NCBI GenBank assembly: GCA_016700115.1
Contig: CP064999.1
Coordinates: 3,906,001-3,970,000 of the forward strand
Direction of reading: 5' to 3'
Origin: Sphingobacteriales bacterium
Lineage (GTDB): Bacteria; Bacteroidota; Bacteroidia; Chitinophagales; UBA2359
Length of the DNA stretch: 64,000 bases
This document shows, piece by piece, positions 8,186 to 16,279 of the stretch. Within the stretch, counting starts at the first letter, position 1; every line of letters begins with the position of its first letter. Both the position numbers and the translations under genes were made by a program. The notes under the pieces were generated by a model. It was not told where the DNA came from. It worked only from the letters and a program-made list of their open reading frames with translations, and did no database searches.

Positions 8186-8977
8186 ATGAGAAAGAAAAAT
8201 GCTCTTTTAGTTATTGATGCGCAGTATGATTTTTGTCATCCTAATGGCGCTTTGTATGTACCTGGTGCAGAAAAAGACATGCATAAGTTAAACAAGTTTA
8301 TCGGCAAAAACAGTCTTTTTATTGACCACATCTGCATAACCTTAGATTCTCATCCTGTAAATGATATTTCTCATCCATCTTTTTGGATGGATAAAGATGG
8401 TAATTTTCCTCCCCCATTTACTCAAATTACTTCTGCCGACATAAATTCAGGAAAATGGGCACCCAGATTTTCACCACAGGAATCTATCAAATATGTTGCA
8501 GCATTAGAAGCTCAAGGGCAATTCCCTCATTTTATTTGGCCAGAACATTGTTTAATTGGGTCAAAAGGAGCTGCTTTACACGATGATTTAATGAATGCAC
8601 TCATAAATTGGACTCGTGCTGGTAAGTGGTATCAGGCAGTTACAAAAGGAACATACCCATTAACCGAACATTTTGGAATTTTTATGGCACAAATCCCAGT
8701 GCCTGATCGTCCTGAAACTCAACTAAACCAAAACCTAATCCATACACTTGAAAATTATCAACAAGTATTTCTTGCAGGCGAAGCAAAATCGCATTGTGTT
8801 GCAACAAGCTTGAAACAAGTGATGGATTTTGCTCCCGGACTTGCTTCTAAATTAGTAGTTATTGAAGACATTATGTCCGATGTTCCAGGATTAGGACACT
8901 TAGGAACTCCAATATATGAAGCTGCCAGAAAACAAGGTATCCGTTTTGCCTTTGCAAATGATATTGTTTTAGACTAA
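8186..8977 (+). CDS. Nicotinamidase-like cysteine hydrolase (isochorismatase superfamily)
   Basis: 263 aa. The nicotinamidase signature is complete: Asp11 in LLVIDAQYDF, the metal-site LDSH and WPEHC motifs, the Lys in AVTKG and the nucleophile Cys in AKSHCVATS. The family hydrolyses nicotinamide to nicotinate and ammonia (NAD salvage) or related amides. It is longer than PncA of E. coli (about 210 aa) because of an insert around residues 75-110. The next gene, a vWA protein, follows after 42 bp with no terminator, so the two look co-transcribed behind the GTGTA palindromes. Its place next to a phosphosignalling trio rather than NAD genes argues for a specialised role, which is inference. The substrate is unproven. 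Confidence 0.85.
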   Translation: MRKKNALLVIDAQYDFCHPNGALYVPGAEKDMHKLNKFIGKNSLFIDHICITLDSHPVNDISHPSFWMDKDGNFPPPFTQITSADINSGKWAPRFSPQESIKYVAALEAQGQFPHFIWPEHCLIGSKGAALHDDLMNALINWTRAGKWYQAVTKGTYPLTEHFGIFMAQIPVPDRPETQLNQNLIHTLENYQQVFLAGEAKSHCVATSLKQVMDFAPGLASKLVVIEDIMSDVPGLGHLGTPIYEAARKQGIRFAFANDIVLD

Positions 8978-9019
8978 CCATGTAAAACCCTTTTTTAAAC
9001 AATTTAAAATTTACTTACC

Positions 9020-9700
9020 ATGCAAGACATACTTGTTCAGGATCTCGACTTTAACCTAAGTTTCAATAATTTTAATCCGGAAGATATTCAGGTAGATGAT
9101 ACAGTAAATGCTGTATTTGTTGTTGATGTTTCTCCTTCTGTCAGTGGGTATATTCATGAACTCAACCATGCTTTAAATGATTTTGCAGTAACTATGCAAC
9201 AATCACATATCGCTGACCGGTTATTGGTTTCTGTTATTGAGTTTAACGAAAATGTAAAAGTCAAAAGCGGGTTTCAACCTATCAATCAAGTTCATGATTT
9301 TCAATTTAAACCCTATGGTGGAGGAACTGCATTATATGATGCCACCCTAATGGGATTGAAATTAGCAACCGATTACCGGAATAATCTGGAAGCTTCCGGT
9401 GTAACAACAAAAACTTTGCTGTTTATCATTACTGACGGAGAAGACAACCGATCGAAAAATCAGGCCAATGTAGTAAATAAAATGCTCAATCAAATTTTGG
9501 GCAATGAACGCAATGCCTTTTCATTTGTAACCGTATTGTTTGGAGTTGGAGATTCAGCTTCTTTCACCAAGGCAAAACAGGAAATGGGTATTCAACATTT
9601 AGCTCAAGTTGGTGCAACAGGAACTGAAATCAAAAAAATGATTGGATTTATCAGCCGTTCAATTTCAAGTTCGGTTGCTAATACCAACGTCAATTTTTAG
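9020..9700 (+). CDS. vWA-domain protein, TerY-like
   Basis: 226 aa and almost entirely one von Willebrand A domain. The MIDAS metal site is complete: D36-x-S38-x-S40 in VVDVSPSVS, T103 in GGGTALYDA and D139 in IITDGED. There is no signal peptide, so it is cytoplasmic. It resembles TerY-type vWA proteins, which occur with a PP2C phosphatase and a kinase (the TerY-P triad described by comparative genomics); both partners follow here. The N-terminal ~25 residues are acidic and probably unstructured. A strong terminator follows, so it closes the unit begun by the hydrolase gene. Confidence 0.85.
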   Translation: MQDILVQDLDFNLSFNNFNPEDIQVDDTVNAVFVVDVSPSVSGYIHELNHALNDFAVTMQQSHIADRLLVSVIEFNENVKVKSGFQPINQVHDFQFKPYGGGTALYDATLMGLKLATDYRNNLEASGVTTKTLLFIITDGEDNRSKNQANVVNKMLNQILGNERNAFSFVTVLFGVGDSASFTKAKQEMGIQHLAQVGATGTEIKKMIGFISRSISSSVANTNVNF

Positions 9701-9710
9701 AATTTACCTA

Positions 9711-9746
9711 ACCCGTGAAGAAGCATGCTACTTCACGGGTTTTTTG
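9711..9746 (+). terminator. Intrinsic terminator after the vWA gene
   Basis: CCCGTGAAG (9712-9720) pairs with CTTCACGGG (9731-9739) around a 10-nt loop and is followed by seven T residues. It separates the hydrolase-vWA unit from the PP2C-kinase unit. Confidence 0.9.
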
Positions 9747-9797
9747 TGATTTTGGATTCTATTGCTTTTTAGAAACTTTATAATTAATACAAAACAA

Positions 9798-9818
9798 CTG
9801 TGTTTATATACAACACAG
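9798..9818. promoter_or_regulatory. Palindrome before the PP2C-kinase unit
   Basis: CTGTGTT and AACACAG are perfect 7-bp arms around 7 nt, 51 bp before the PP2C start. The inner pattern GTGT-N9-ACAC is close to GTGT-N7-ACAC at 8096 and 8143, suggesting one regulator for both units (inference). Confidence 0.4.
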
Positions 9819-9868
9819 AATGCAACTATTATGTCATAAATTTTTTTATCATTAATAATGCTAAAAAT

Positions 9869-10594
9869 ATGAATTCACAAAGATTTTATACCACGCTACA
9901 AAAAGGTACCACTCATACTTTACATTGTCAGGATTCCTTTTTAACATATTTGACCAAAGCGAATCTATTTTTTTCAGTGGTTGCCGACGGTTGTTCGGGG
10001 GGTATTGATTCTCAGGTTGCTTCTTCACTTACCTGTAAGTTAATACGAAAAATTTTAAAAGAAAATTCTTTTAACGAGAACTTCTTATTTGATTGTATTG
10101 GGAAAAAAGTGATTTCACAATTCATGGTTGAACTAAAACAAGTCAAAGAACAACTTAGGCTTTCACAAGACGAATTATTGAGTACTTTAATTTTATCAGT
10201 ATGGAAAGAAGGCAATTTATGGGTCTCTGTTTTGGGGGATGGGGTGGTTAGTATTCAAGATAAGATAAGCATTTTTGACCAACAAAATCAACCGGATTAC
10301 CCTGTCTATCACCTATCAGACGATGAAGATAATCTTCAACTTTATTTGAACAGTCAAATTTTGAAGGCTGAAAATGTTAGAGAATTTTCCATTTCAACTG
10401 ATGGAATCTTGAGTTTTAAAAGCTTCGAAGAACCTGCTTCAGATAATTCTGAGTTGGTTCTCCCCTATTTTTTAACTGATAATTATTTATCAACCTCCAT
10501 GGCTATGTTGTCCCGTAAATGCAATATTCTACACCAAAAATACGGTCTACAACCTGCTGATGATCTTGCCATAGTTCGATTTAAAAGCTGCTAA
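9869..10594 (+). CDS. PP2C-type serine/threonine phosphatase
   Basis: 241 aa from ATG 9869. PP2C metal and phosphate motifs appear in order: FFSVVADGCSGG, WVSVLGDGVVS, SISTDGI and ADDLAIVRF, supplying the metal-binding Asp residues. The enzyme would reverse phosphorylation by the kinase encoded 54 bp downstream. The frame is open 23 codons further upstream, but that extension crosses the palindrome at 9798 and is AT-rich with no protein-like composition; MNSQRFYTTL was therefore chosen. No membrane segment is seen. This kind of short PP2C next to vWA and kinase genes fits the TerY-P triad. Confidence 0.82.
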   Translation: MNSQRFYTTLQKGTTHTLHCQDSFLTYLTKANLFFSVVADGCSGGIDSQVASSLTCKLIRKILKENSFNENFLFDCIGKKVISQFMVELKQVKEQLRLSQDELLSTLILSVWKEGNLWVSVLGDGVVSIQDKISIFDQQNQPDYPVYHLSDDEDNLQLYLNSQILKAENVREFSISTDGILSFKSFEEPASDNSELVLPYFLTDNYLSTSMAMLSRKCNILHQKYGLQPADDLAIVRFKSC

Positions 10595-10648
10595 ATTTCA
10601 AGTTTTAATTAGGTTATTAATTTTTTATAAGAAAAAAGTATTCTTAAT

Positions 10649-12394
10649 ATGAACGCCATCACCCAACATGGAACTCAAATTACTTTAGAGGATATTCATG
10701 AAATTCACAGAGGTGGAGAAGGGAAAATTTTATTGGTTTCGGAACTTCCAAACACGGTAGCAAAAATATATTTAGATGAAAAGAATGTCATTTCAGATTC
10801 CCAAATTAAAGCGCTATCTGTTTTAGACAAAGATTTTTTTGTGAAGCCAACAGAGTTAATCAAAGATAGTATAACCGGAAAAACTCTTGGATTTCTAATG
10901 CCGTACTTAAATCAGGATTACATTCCGTTATGCACTTTGTTTAGTGAACCTTTTTGCAGGAAAGATCAGATTTCTGAAAGAAGGAAACTTAAAATTGCAG
11001 CAGATATACAGGCAGCTATTAAACTGGCACATAAAAAGCATATTATCATCGGCGATTTGAGCGGTTTTAACATTTTAGTTAACAGGGTTAATGACGATGT
11101 AAAATTCATAGATGTTGATTCTTATGGCACTCAGGTAAAATCCCATTCCGGAGTTTTGTATGACGAAATCAGAGATTATTATTACAATGGTGTTGTCAGT
11201 CAGGAAAGCGATTGGTTTGCATTTGGAGTTTTGTTGTTTCAACTGCTTACCTATCTACATCCATTCAAAGGGGTATTGCCCTCTTTTCCAACCTTAAGGA
11301 AGCGAATGATCCACCAAATTCCTGTTTTTTCTAATCAACATAGTATCACTATTCCAAAATGCTACCAACCGATTACTGATTCTCAATTATTTAATCAATT
11401 TGAAGCTATGTTTTATAAAGGATTAAGAAAACCGATTGATTTGAATGGTGTCGCCTCATCAAATGTAAATCAAAGGTTTAAAAATACAACTCCTACTACC
11501 ACTCTCCCCAATCATGCTCTCGAAATAAAAAATCTATACGAACTATTACCCGGTGAAATACCTGTAGAATGGAGCAATACAACTCAAAAGGGAGCTTTGA
11601 AAACCAACCTTCAATGGATAATTTTTGACCTGTCTCAAAGGGGATTTCCCAAAATTGTCAATAAAATTCCCCGCAATTTGGCTGATGAAGTTTTTGCTAC
11701 GAATCGCAACATCGTTGTAAGAAAGGGTGAAAACCTCGGTTATCTTATTTCTAATAACCAGATCACCTTTTTAACCAATGTCGTTTTGAGTAAAGATGCA
11801 AGGTTTGTTTGCTTTCCAAATTTGCTGGCAGTAGTTGAAACCAACTATTTAAAGCTGGTTCATTTGGACAAAATAAGCGGAGAATTTGTCGAGGTTCATC
11901 AAATTCCAGTTTTCGGACAAGGCATTCATATACACAACAATTCGATGTGGCAGATAGTCGGTGGTAAAAGATTTGTTTTTTACCATTCCGGAAATACACT
12001 ATCAACCGTATTTTGCCCTTTTCCAATTCATTCAATCATGAACAATAACAATCATGGACTAATTAGCTATTTTTCAAACTCAGATAACCACGAAACCGCC
12101 TTGAATTCTACCTACTTTAGTATCAGACAATTACAATTAAATCTAAATATTAAACATGGGGTTGTTTCAGGGATGAAGCATTTTGCATATTTACCTTCGA
12201 CCAAAGAAGATGGAATCATTTTCGAGCCTGATGACAATCAATTAATCATTCGCAGAACTGAAGATTTCTCCATAATTGAAACAATTGACTGTTTCGAACT
12301 TTCTGAAACTGATCAATTGTACTATAGTCATGCAGGCATAGTTTGCCTTTGTACTAACGGAAAATTAATCTTGTTAAACAAACCTGTAAAATGA
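10649..12394 (+). CDS. Protein kinase with C-terminal beta-rich domain
   Basis: 581 aa. The N-terminal ~275 residues are a protein-kinase fold: Gly-rich loop HRGGEGKILLV (20-30), ATP lysine K39 in TVAKIY, catalytic D136 and N141 in IIIGDLSGFNILV, and metal-binding D155 or D157 in FIDVDSYG. GDLSGFN in place of HRDLKPEN is typical of the divergent kinases found with vWA and PP2C partners. Residues ~300-581 are poor in known motifs but show repeated short beta-strand segments and could be a beta-propeller sensor. There is no transmembrane segment. Gene order vWA, PP2C, kinase is that of a TerY-P-like signalling triad. Target and stimulus are unknown. Confidence 0.85.
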   Translation: MNAITQHGTQITLEDIHEIHRGGEGKILLVSELPNTVAKIYLDEKNVISDSQIKALSVLDKDFFVKPTELIKDSITGKTLGFLMPYLNQDYIPLCTLFSEPFCRKDQISERRKLKIAADIQAAIKLAHKKHIIIGDLSGFNILVNRVNDDVKFIDVDSYGTQVKSHSGVLYDEIRDYYYNGVVSQESDWFAFGVLLFQLLTYLHPFKGVLPSFPTLRKRMIHQIPVFSNQHSITIPKCYQPITDSQLFNQFEAMFYKGLRKPIDLNGVASSNVNQRFKNTTPTTTLPNHALEIKNLYELLPGEIPVEWSNTTQKGALKTNLQWIIFDLSQRGFPKIVNKIPRNLADEVFATNRNIVVRKGENLGYLISNNQITFLTNVVLSKDARFVCFPNLLAVVETNYLKLVHLDKISGEFVEVHQIPVFGQGIHIHNNSMWQIVGGKRFVFYHSGNTLSTVFCPFPIHSIMNNNNHGLISYFSNSDNHETALNSTYFSIRQLQLNLNIKHGVVSGMKHFAYLPSTKEDGIIFEPDDNQLIIRRTEDFSIIETIDCFELSETDQLYYSHAGIVCLCTNGKLILLNKPVK

Positions 12395-12406
12395 ACCCGT
12401 TTATGA

Positions 12407-12469
12407 AACGAGCAAATTTTTGGAAAGGGAATTCCTAAACTAAAACTGTGGAGGCTAAGTTTGCTCGTT
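12407..12469. other. Inverted repeat between convergent genes
   Basis: AACGAGCAAA (12407-12416) and TTTGCTCGTT (12460-12469) are perfect 10-bp arms 43 nt apart. The right arm lies inside the last codons of trmD. It could fold in either transcript as a shared end structure, but the loop is long and lacks a T-run on the plus strand. Confidence 0.35.
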
Positions 12470-13147
12470 CCACTTTTTGAACATTTCCGGACGGCGAATC
12501 TTTGTTCTGATAAGAGATTCCTGAAACCTCCATTGTTTGATGTTTGCTTCGTGCCCTGACAATAAAACTTCAGGCACCCGCCAATTATTATAATCCGGCG
12601 GACGGGTATAAACGGGAGGAGCTACTAAATCGTCCTGAAAAGAATCTTCCAATGCCGAGGTTTCATTGTTTAATACCCCCGGAATCAATCGTCCAATACT
12701 GTCCACCAAAACTGCTGCTGCTAATTCTCCGCCTGAAAGCACATAATCACCAATAGAAATTTCTTTTGTAATCAAATGTTCTCTTACCCGTTCATCCACC
12801 CCTTTGTAATGACCACACAATAATATAATGTTGTTGCAAAGCGATAACCGGTTTGCGATTTTTTGGGTAAGCAGTTCTCCGTCGGGGCTTAGATAAATGA
12901 CTTCATCGTAGTGCTTTTGCGCTTTTAAAGATTGGATACAACGGTCAATCGGTTCTATCATCATGACCATTCCTGCCCCTCCGCCATATTGATAATCGTC
13001 AACCTGTCCGTACTGGTTGATGGCATAATCGCGCAATTGATGTGTTTTAATGGTTATCAATCCCTTTGTTTCGGCACGTTTTAAGATAGAATGTTGAAAC
13101 GGGCTCTCTAAAAGTTCGGGTAATACCGTAATAATATCAATCTGCAT
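12455..13147 (-). CDS. trmD: tRNA (guanine-37-N1)-methyltransferase
   Basis: SPOUT-class enzyme making m1G37 in tRNAs with G36, which prevents +1 frameshifting. 230 aa, usual length. Motifs: N-terminal MQIDIITVLPELL, the YQYGGGAGMVM segment, the trefoil-knot SAM site LCGHYKGVDERV and SIGDYVLSGGELAA, and the C-terminal YTRPPDY. The usual rpsP-rimM-trmD-rplS neighbours are absent, so the gene stands apart from the classical operon. It is convergent with the kinase gene. Confidence 0.97.
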   Translation of the reverse strand: MQIDIITVLPELLESPFQHSILKRAETKGLITIKTHQLRDYAINQYGQVDDYQYGGGAGMVMMIEPIDRCIQSLKAQKHYDEVIYLSPDGELLTQKIANRLSLCNNIILLCGHYKGVDERVREHLITKEISIGDYVLSGGELAAAVLVDSIGRLIPGVLNNETSALEDSFQDDLVAPPVYTRPPDYNNWRVPEVLLSGHEANIKQWRFQESLIRTKIRRPEMFKKWNEQT

Positions 13148-13256
13148 GGCAAAGGAAGAAGTTTCAGTTTAAATCACATCATCCAGAAAAATAGCTCCGG
13201 ATAAAGATGACGGGAAAACTATACTAAATTTTATATCGCTTTATTCTTTCAGGTTT

Positions 13257-13997
13257 TCAGGTCATAAAATTACCTTCGAGCAGTTTGCCGTCTTTACAGG
13301 TAATTATACGGGAAGGGAACTTGTTTAAAGTAACTAAATCGTGAGTTCCTATTAATACGGTAGTTTTTGCCACTTGATTTATACTATACAGCAGCCGTAT
13401 AATTTCCTCCGACGTTTGCGGGTCGAGATTTCCGGTTGGTTCGTCTGCAAGGATAAGTTCGGGGTTGTTGAGCAAGGCTCGTGCAATTACCACTCTTTGT
13501 TGTTCACCTCCGGATAACTGATAAGGCATGGCATATCGTTTTTGAATGATGCCTACATTCAACAACACAATTTTAATTCGCTCGTCAATCTCTTTTTCGT
13601 CTCTCCAGTCAGTTGCTTCTAAGGTAAATCGAAGGTTATCGTCCACATTTCTGTCCATGAGTAATTGAAAATCCTGAAAAACAATGCCCAATTTTCTTCT
13701 TAAATAAGGCACTGTTCTCCAATTGGAACGTTTGAGGTCGAAGCCCGCTATTATACCGGTTCCTGTTTTTAAGGGCAAATCGGCATACAGGGTTTTTAGC
13801 AAACTGCTTTTACCGGTTCCTGTCCTGCCAATGAGGTAAACAAATTCACCTTCTGTGATGCTGAGGTTGACATTGTTCAAAACCGGGTTCTGATTTTGAT
13901 AAATGATGGCATCGCTCAACAGGATTACCTCTTTGCCCTTTGGGGAAAGATTTGGCAATTCAGTCGTATTATCGGTATTATGTTGCAAATTTTCCAA
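13257..13997 (-). CDS. ftsE: FtsE-type ABC transporter ATPase
   Basis: 246 aa. A complete ABC ATPase: Walker A GRTGTGKSS, Q-loop IVFQDFQLL, signature LSGGEQQRV, Walker B ELILADEP and H-loop GTHD. The ADEPTGNLDP stretch and LMDRNVDDNL region place it with FtsE/LolD-like ATPases; FtsE drives FtsX to activate cell-wall hydrolases at division. About 25 N-terminal residues precede the ABC fold and are not conserved. No ftsX lies next to it, which is common in this phylum. A LolD-type role is the alternative. Confidence 0.85.
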   Translation of the reverse strand: MENLQHNTDNTTELPNLSPKGKEVILLSDAIIYQNQNPVLNNVNLSITEGEFVYLIGRTGTGKSSLLKTLYADLPLKTGTGIIAGFDLKRSNWRTVPYLRRKLGIVFQDFQLLMDRNVDDNLRFTLEATDWRDEKEIDERIKIVLLNVGIIQKRYAMPYQLSGGEQQRVVIARALLNNPELILADEPTGNLDPQTSEEIIRLLYSINQVAKTTVLIGTHDLVTLNKFPSRIITCKDGKLLEGNFMT

Positions 13998-14042
13998 AAT
14001 TTTATTAATCGGGTTAATTGGATATGACAGGACAAAAAAAGG

Positions 14043-14852
14043 TTAATCCTCTTTTTTATTGCCAAATTTTCTGAACAATTCCTGAACATGCGGATTGTTC
14101 ATGTCAATTTCTGTTTTGGGGTATTTCATATTGAGTTTTCGCATGGCTTCTACCGTAGTTTTGGCAATTAAATACTCTTTATACCAATTTTTATCAGAGG
14201 GAACGATTGTCCAAGGATTATCTTCACCACAGTGCGCAAGTACATTTTCATACGCTTTTTTATATTCCGGCCACTGATTGAAAATCACCAAATCTTCGGG
14301 GCTGTATTTCCAGTTTTTTTTAGGTTCGGTCAGGCGTTCAAAAAATCTTTTTTGCCGTTCTTCTTCTTGCACATGTAGGTAAAATTTAAGGACAATTGTC
14401 CCGCAATCTTTCAATAGTCTTTCAAAATCGTTGATGTGCCGGAACCTTTGATGAGCAGTTTCATCGTCTATCCAACCATTTACCCGCGTTATCAAAACAT
14501 CTTCATAATGAGAGCGGTCAAAAATATGAATCAATCCTTTTGCCGGTGTTTTTTGATGCACCCGCCATAAATAATCGTGTGATAATTCTTCGGAACTTGG
14601 TTTTTTAAAACTCCTCACATTTATACCCATCGGATGTACTTCGGTAAATGCCTTAACAGCTCCGGTCTTTCCACTTGCATCAGGGCCTTGCAAAACGACC
14701 AACACCGCCCATTTCCCTTCGGCAAACATCATGTTTTGAAGGTCGGCAAGCTCTTCCTGCAGTTCAATTGCTTCTTGTTTTATGTCTTCTTTATTCAACT
14801 CTTTGGGCGGTAAGGTCGAAATTTTATCTAAATCATAAGTTTTCATGGACAA
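14043..14852 (-). CDS. ppk2: Polyphosphate kinase 2 family protein
   Basis: 269 aa, usual length for single-domain PPK2. Walker A GPDASGKTGAV near residues 55-65, then RSFKKPSSEE, the DYLWRVHQKTPAKG motif, Walker B-like IHIFDRSHYEDVL, and the lid-region RxxFxERLTEPKKNWKYS. These enzymes transfer phosphate between polyphosphate and nucleotides; class and direction (ADP to ATP, AMP to ADP, or GDP) cannot be set by eye. Alone, 45 bp after ftsE in the opposite reading sense of distance (ftsE lies downstream), possibly in one leftward unit with it. Confidence 0.92.
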   Translation of the reverse strand: MSMKTYDLDKISTLPPKELNKEDIKQEAIELQEELADLQNMMFAEGKWAVLVVLQGPDASGKTGAVKAFTEVHPMGINVRSFKKPSSEELSHDYLWRVHQKTPAKGLIHIFDRSHYEDVLITRVNGWIDDETAHQRFRHINDFERLLKDCGTIVLKFYLHVQEEERQKRFFERLTEPKKNWKYSPEDLVIFNQWPEYKKAYENVLAHCGEDNPWTIVPSDKNWYKEYLIAKTTVEAMRKLNMKYPKTEIDMNNPHVQELFRKFGNKKED

Positions 14853-15198
14853 TTGATGGATTTATGTTGTTAAAAACAGGCAAAACTGCAAAAAATATTC
14901 TGATTTATTATTGATTGGCCTAAAGTTTTAACCGCTGGCCTTAAATTTTAAACGCTAAATCCTGAACATTTCCCGCAATCCTCTTTCAGGTACTTCAGGA
15001 TTCTCCTTTAACCTGTAAAGAAATTTTCAAATCATTCCAATTTTTCCCGTCGGCATTGTTTTGGCTTGCTTAATCTACTCAATTGCCATCCAAGTTTAAC
15101 CTGAAACAAGACCTCTCCGCTTCTGTCTGTTGACGTAAATACCGGTTAGAAGGGATTGGAGGGATGTTTTTCTAAATTTTTTTGCTGCATTTTTTTAA
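14853..15198. other. Non-coding divergent region before the 21-bp array
   Basis: No gene or RNA was recognised. Two near-identical 20-bp direct repeats (GGCC, 1-2 variable bases, AAA..TTTTAA.CGCT) sit at 14917 and 14937. The rest shows no structure I can name. Confidence 0.4.
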
Positions 15199-15471
15199 GT
15201 GCGACATGGCTTTGCAATAGTGCAAATCGAATTTGTTTACGTGCGACTCGGCTTTGCAGTAGTGCGAATCAAATTTGTTTAAGTGCGACAAAGCTTTGAG
15301 GTCGTGCAACTTCGGTTTGCTAAATCCATGAGCAGATTTGAAGTAGTGCGATACTAATTTGCTAAAGTGATGAGCGGTTTCGCAAAAGTGCTTAGCACAT
15401 TTGAGGTTGTACGATTCAATTTTGAAGTAGTACGATACTTTTTTGAAGTTGAATGTAAACTGCACTACATC
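15199..15471. repeat. 21-bp minisatellite, array A (13 units)
   Basis: Degenerate 21-bp units start at 15199, 15220, 15241, 15262, 15283, 15304, 15325, 15346, 15367, 15388, 15409, 15430 and 15451 without one slip in register. The first six alternate between GTGCGAC-type and GTGCrA-ATT-type units, giving a 42-bp higher-order period. Most later units start GTGC, GTGA or GTAC. It lies between the divergent ppk2 and GNAT genes. On the minus strand the register is seven codons, so a 111-codon frame (15172-15507) reads as heptads such as HYCKAES; this is probably not a gene. Confidence 0.85.
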
Positions 15472-15567
15472 AAAAGGGCATCGCACTTCAACATTAACGA
15501 GCTGCACAACCTTAATTTCACAATATTCTTAATTAAAACATCAAAGCATGTAAACATCTTTGGGCAG

Positions 15568-16200
15568 ATGACTACCTTAGCCGCAAAAAAAGTCATGGCA
15601 ATTTCTGTGAAATCCTGTACCGGAAATCAGGTGGAGGAGTACCTTAATGATTTAGCCTTTTGGCGGATAACCGTATTCAGGGAGTTTCCTTATTTATATG
15701 AAGGCGATATTGATTACGAGCGACAATATTTGCAGACTTTTTTTAAAGCGCCGGATTCCATTTTGGTAATTGCTTTTGATGACGGTAAAGTTATCGGAGC
15801 ATCCACCGCATTGCCTTTGAAACATGAAACTGCCAATGTAATTGAGCCATTTTTAACCTCTCAATACCGCATTGACAAAATGTTTTATTACGGAGAGTCC
15901 GTACTTTCAAAACCTTACCGGGGAAAGGGAATCGGAAAAGCATTTTTTAATCACAGAGCTTCTAAAGCAGTTGCTTATGGTGCAGAATACACTTGCTTTT
16001 GTTCGGTAATCAGACCTGAAAATCACCCGCTTCGCCCGCATAGTTACCTGCCATTAGATAGTTTTTGGCAACAAGAGGGATTTGTAAAACATCCGGAACT
16101 TATCTGTAAAATGAGTTGGAAAGACCTTGATGAGCAACAGGAAACTGAAAAATCGCTGGTTTTTTGGGTAAAAAAACTGGAGAGCCGGAAAGACTTATAA
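15568..16200 (+). CDS. GNAT-family N-acetyltransferase
   Basis: About 210 aa. The central acetyl-CoA site is visible: ESVLSKPYRGKGIGKAFFNHRASKA contains the R/Q-x-x-G-x-G/A motif as YRGKGIG. Preceding strands (ILVIAFDDGKVIGASTALPL) and following strands (YTCFCSVIRPENHP) fit the GNAT fold. The frame runs upstream into the 21-bp array, but that part is repeat-derived; starts at 15568 (MTTLAAKK) or 15595 (MAISVKS) are the credible choices, with ATG 15568 annotated. The substrate is unknown. It is followed by the acyl-CoA ligase gene with its own promoter. Confidence 0.8.
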   Translation: MTTLAAKKVMAISVKSCTGNQVEEYLNDLAFWRITVFREFPYLYEGDIDYERQYLQTFFKAPDSILVIAFDDGKVIGASTALPLKHETANVIEPFLTSQYRIDKMFYYGESVLSKPYRGKGIGKAFFNHRASKAVAYGAEYTCFCSVIRPENHPLRPHSYLPLDSFWQQEGFVKHPELICKMSWKDLDEQQETEKSLVFWVKKLESRKDL

Positions 16201-16207
16201 CAGCAAA

Positions 16208-16239
16208 TTTGTGCAAAACAGAATGTTTTCCTACCTTTC
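16208..16239 (+). promoter_or_regulatory. Promoter of the acyl-CoA ligase gene
   Basis: TTTG at 16208-16211, a 20-nt spacer and TACCTTTC at 16232-16239 match TTTG-N19-TAnnTTTG with one mismatch, 40 bp before the start codon. Confidence 0.45.
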
Positions 16240-16279
16240 GGGGGCGATATTTTATTGAATAAATCAAGCTTTCCGAACT

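Noticed and set aside
9800..9868. Upstream start of the PP2C gene (23 extra codons)
   Set aside because: AT-rich, overlaps the palindrome, and not protein-like; ATG 9869 is preferred.
12407..12469. Inverted repeat as a firm terminator
   Set aside because: The 43-nt loop and missing T-run make it weak; listed only as a structure.
15172..15507. Minus-strand 111-codon frame of heptads (HYCKAES etc.)
   Set aside because: Follows from 21-bp periodicity; composition is unlike a normal protein and no promoter box is seen. Kept as a finding, not a gene.
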